This document shows, one piece after another, positions 62,501 to 64,000 of a stretch of 64,000 nucleotides of DNA. The translations under genes and the position numbers were made by a program. How positions within the stretch are numbered: the first letter of the stretch is position 1; each line of letters opens with the position of its first letter. The notes beneath the pieces were generated by a model. It saw nothing but the letters and a program-made list of their open reading frames with translations, did no database searches and was not told the origin of the DNA. The stretch is taken from the NCBI GenBank assembly GCA_045576355.1, contig JAZNGG010000052.1:1-64000 (forward strand), given 5' to 3'. The stretch comes from Liminaster sp045576355 (GTDB lineage: Bacteria > Bacteroidota > Bacteroidia > Bacteroidales > UBA3663).

Positions 62501-64000
62501 TCATCGAAGGATGATGACAAAGGATGGTGAGTCGGTTATTCCCCTCACGGATGGATGCTGTGGCATCGAGAGTGGTGGTCAGTCTGCCCATCGGTGTCCG
62601 GCGGCAGAGAGTATCCTGATTGAGGATGACGGTGCCGTAGCTCCCGAGACCCTCCAGGTAGAGGAAGTAACGTTTGTCAGCTCGCTTACTCTCCAGATGG
62701 AAACTACGCTCATAGAGAGCTGTGCCATGGAGATTACCATGGGTCAACTGTCGAGCGCCATAATAATCATCCCAGTTATGAGGCAATATGACTCGTCGTG
62801 GCTGAGCTAAAGTGGAGTCAGGTGCATCTTTCCCCTCGACAGCGAGGAGACGTGTCTCCCATCCGTCACAGAGGTCCAACACCTTACGAGGACCAGGCAC
62901 AGGGGGTTTGGGGAATGAGACGGAGCTTTTGCCCATGGGGCGGCTCGTAGCCACGGCGATGCCTCGTTGTGAATGTTCGTTGACAGCACAATAGAAGTGA
63001 TAGACCACTCCGTCGTGATAGATGACACAACTCTTGTGGGCAAAGAGATTGTCATAGTCCTTGCTCGGATAGATCAAGTCCTCTCCTTGCCAGTCCTCCC
63101 AGTGGATCAAGTCCCGGCTGCAAGCGAAAGTGTTATAGGCCTTATAAGGCTTTTCGGGACGAAAGGCAGAGAAGTAAAACATGACATAAAGGTCGTCCAT
63201 CCGCACTATCTGAGCATCACCGGTGATGACTCCCGGCTCCTCATGCGTGAAGATGGGGTTACCCTCATATCGCTTCCAGCGCTTCATGTCTCGCGAGAGG
63301 GCAATGCCGATGCGCTCCCCTTTGAGTTGATTCTCCGGATTGCGGCCGCCGGCATTATAATACATGACAAAGGGGGCTCCCAAAGTCTTGGCTTTGTCCC
63401 AATAGATCATGCTCTTATATTGGGTCATCTGCTCCCACCAACCGGCATCTTTATCCCGATAAGAGAGTATCGGGTAATCATAAGACTGCCAGTCATGTGG
63501 AGAGGTCAGTAAGTCTCTATCTGTCCAGGCAAGACCGATGCTGAGGGGCTCATTGATGGCCTCATAACCGGCACCATGACCGCCGATGTAGGTCATGTAG
63601 TTTTTGCCTTTATAGGGTTGTAATTCATAGCTACCGCCCCAAGTCCAGTCTTGCAAAGCGGGAAAGCCACCTCGCTGACAGGCATCCCAGCGAGCAGTGT
63701 CTGTGGGGTACTCCAGGACACGACCTAATGTCTCCCAATGCAAAAGGTCTTGGCTCGTAGCCAACCATGTCTCATAGCCTTTGCCATCTTGGCCGCCCGA
63801 TCCATTATAGAGGACATAAGTCATATACCACTGACCTTCTTTGCGGAAAACGCTGGGACAATCTATCTGCTCTCGTGTCGATGAAGGACTGATCACCAAG
63901 CCATATTTGTAAGGAGTGCGTGCTGCTTCATAGACTTTTGCCATCTCTGCCTGAGTGATCGGTAGAGGCTTCGTGGCAGAGGCTTTACTCCTGGCTTGAA
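59580..64000 (-). CDS. GH43-like / GH2 fusion glycoside hydrolase, N-terminus outside window
   Basis: The frame is open through the right edge, so the start and any signal peptide lie outside. The first Met inside is at 63944 (1454 residues from there). Residues ~1-350 are a five-bladed propeller of the GH43/GH32 type (IDCPSVFRKEGQWYMTYV, GVITGDAQIVRMDDLYVMFYF). From ~370 come GH2 domains: sugar-binding jelly roll, Ig-like, and a TIM barrel with acid/base Glu768 (GLQNES) and nucleophile Glu838 (NGEYGA). Residues ~1262-1315 are encoded by an inserted spacer repeat. The end is a carbohydrate-binding-like beta domain. It probably cleaves a plant or host glycan. The exact bond is unknown. Confidence 0.88.
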   Translation of the reverse strand, partial: QARSKASATKPLPITQAEMAKVYEAARTPYKYGLVISPSSTREQIDCPSVFRKEGQWYMTYVLYNGSGGQDGKGYETWLATSQDLLHWETLGRVLEYPTDTARWDACQRGGFPALQDWTWGGSYELQPYKGKNYMTYIGGHGAGYEAINEPLSIGLAWTDRDLLTSPHDWQSYDYPILSYRDKDAGWWEQMTQYKSMIYWDKAKTLGAPFVMYYNAGGRNPENQLKGERIGIALSRDMKRWKRYEGNPIFTHEEPGVITGDAQIVRMDDLYVMFYFSAFRPEKPYKAYNTFACSRDLIHWEDWQGEDLIYPSKDYDNLFAHKSCVIYHDGVVYHFYCAVNEHSQRGIAVATSRPMGKSSVSFPKPPVPGPRKVLDLCDGWETRLLAVEGKDAPDSTLAQPRRVILPHNWDDYYGARQLTHGNLHGTALYERSFHLESKRADKRYFLYLEGLGSYGTVILNQDTLCRRTPMGRLTTTLDATASIREGNNRLTILCHHPSMITDMPWVCGGCSSEWGFSEGSQPLGIYRPISLEITDPVRIEPFGVHVWNNPSCDSLFVETEVTNHTATPVTIELQTRLNNADGIRVFKLSDEVTLAAGETRIIRQQQSLTLKGAVHLWSPADPYLYKMRTLIRTASSTLDEVRTCVGIRTASWPCLRGEGDYVEGDHIIAAGDRRFFLNGQPTLIHGTCEYEHNLGQSHAFDVEEIKARARQIKTMGFNAQRDAHQPHNLRYQDIWDAEGIIWWPQFSAHIWYDTPAFRANFKKMLRQWVKERRNNPSNVLWGLQNESTLPPDFASECVEIIRELDPTVGTMRAVTTCNGGRGTHWNVVQNWSGTYGGKLENYAYELSRPDQLLNGEYGAWRTFGLHTEPSDTFVVKGQWSEERFCQLLHSKVRQTYEAQDSVCGQFQWIFNSHDNPGRRQPDEAYRMIDKVGPYNYKGILTAWGQPTDAYYMYQAASTAPETSPMIYLASHTWNDRFRQSGPRRATIEVYSNVEQVYLVNAADLSALEDADFDLSALTDRGISCAVSENSEMGRHRFSDFMVESNVLTAIAVSEVRGKRRIVARDFLHLEGLPEAAGVEMLYHPVDDLLRPTAGEDSLCYLYRINCGGDAVRDNYGRLWAADDTLISRSWSSLPQYADVALSPVLASQGETSDPILNAHREHWPILGTYRWGRHALSYHLPVQPHQTYRVELYLLEPWWGTSLAEQTDCEGYRLMDIAIEGDTVCRNLDVWAHVGHDRAMRLTYVVRSDADGSLDITFPRVRAGQAIISAIAVAALADGSFIPRSPRPKGITREDHDQIKSKAIAICHSRAQPLKPSPSPSAIAGRSPLNPSAGFWQTVTSVVAEKMPAELLPTDHNTREAKTYLPQVSSSRTEGLQRVTWLLSVGLAQEYAFRFRYKNLSTASVSCRWRLLAKVDGREVCSGTLSFPTTPAKWRMLSITTGTFVNAGDYSLIIEPEEKGVKLLEFENLTVQ
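59997..60160 (-). repeat. GC-rich modular spacer repeat inside GH2 gene, copy 4
   Basis: About 160 bp inside the coding region hold the same modules seen near the his genes: CGCGAAGCCCACGACCAAAG, GGGGCGCAGCCCC, CCATCGCCATCGCCATCAGC and CAACCCCTCA. The reading frame stays open. The encoded segment is Pro/Ser/Ala/Arg-rich (SPRPKGITRE, LKPSPSPSAIAGRSPLNPSA), unlike the domains on either side. Confidence 0.85.

Overview
The window comes from a member of the order Bacteroidales (phylum Bacteroidota). Three things support this. The promoters match the Bacteroidetes form, a -33 TTTG-like box, about 19-21 nt, then a -7 TAnnTTTG box (for example at 8538-8569, 36311-36341 and 56319-56349). The families are typical of the order: a six-domain S1, DPP IV, a V-type ATPase operon with a DUF2764 protein, a DUF5686 outer-membrane protein, a DUF2027-Smr protein, the hisGDCB order and an HU-like/small-membrane-protein cassette. 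The central metabolism is anaerobic (pyruvate:ferredoxin oxidoreductase and a 2[4Fe-4S] ferredoxin). I cannot name the genus.

Layout. 1-907 is the end of a large gene that leaves the window on the left and may belong to a mobile element. 909-1570 has no clear gene but holds a candidate small RNA and a 22-bp-period array. 1669-8386 (minus) holds rpsA, a pectin-type GH28 enzyme followed by DPP IV and a small conserved protein, a small membrane protein and a DivIC/FtsB-like protein. 8538-16537 (plus) is a complete V-type ATPase operon with its promoter, leader hairpin and terminator. 17137-25285 (minus) holds a 1387-residue BspA-like repeat protein, glycogen branching enzyme, a YhcH-family protein and shikimate dehydrogenase. 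25569-29416 (plus) is an Smr protein / NhaC antiporter / TldE-PmbA run. 29473-50500 (minus) holds an esterase, a voltage-gated-type ion channel, PFOR, an AAA ATPase, a miaA / SpoIID-fusion / glycosyltransferase operon, a FadL-type porin, a DUF5686 protein, a lipoprotein, recG and cstA. A short plus-strand ferredoxin gene lies at 50764-50934. 51316-56271 (minus) is hisGDCB. 56587-59343 is a GC-rich cassette with an inverted layout around an HU-like gene. A large GH43-like/GH2 fusion enzyme runs off the right edge.

How the parts fit. The V-ATPase membrane ring carries the residues that bind Na+ in Enterococcus hirae NtpK. An NhaC antiporter and a NaChBac-like channel lie in the same window, so a sodium cycle is a reasonable inference. 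GH28, GH43/GH2, DPP IV and the branching enzyme point to a cell that uses plant polysaccharides and peptides and stores glycogen.

The most unusual material is non-coding. (1) Two intergenic arrays with CGCG cores at exact 22-bp spacing (31227-31308 and 43042-43115) are related to each other. (2) A GC-rich, modular, dispersed spacer repeat lies around and between the his genes, and one copy sits in frame inside the terminal glycoside hydrolase gene. (3) A 2.76-kb cassette has a near-identical 33-bp hairpin at each end and two homologous ~90-bp promoters facing outward, one of which drives the HU-like gene, a smalltalk-like peptide and a two-helix membrane protein. No tRNA, rRNA, CRISPR array or intact insertion sequence was recognised.
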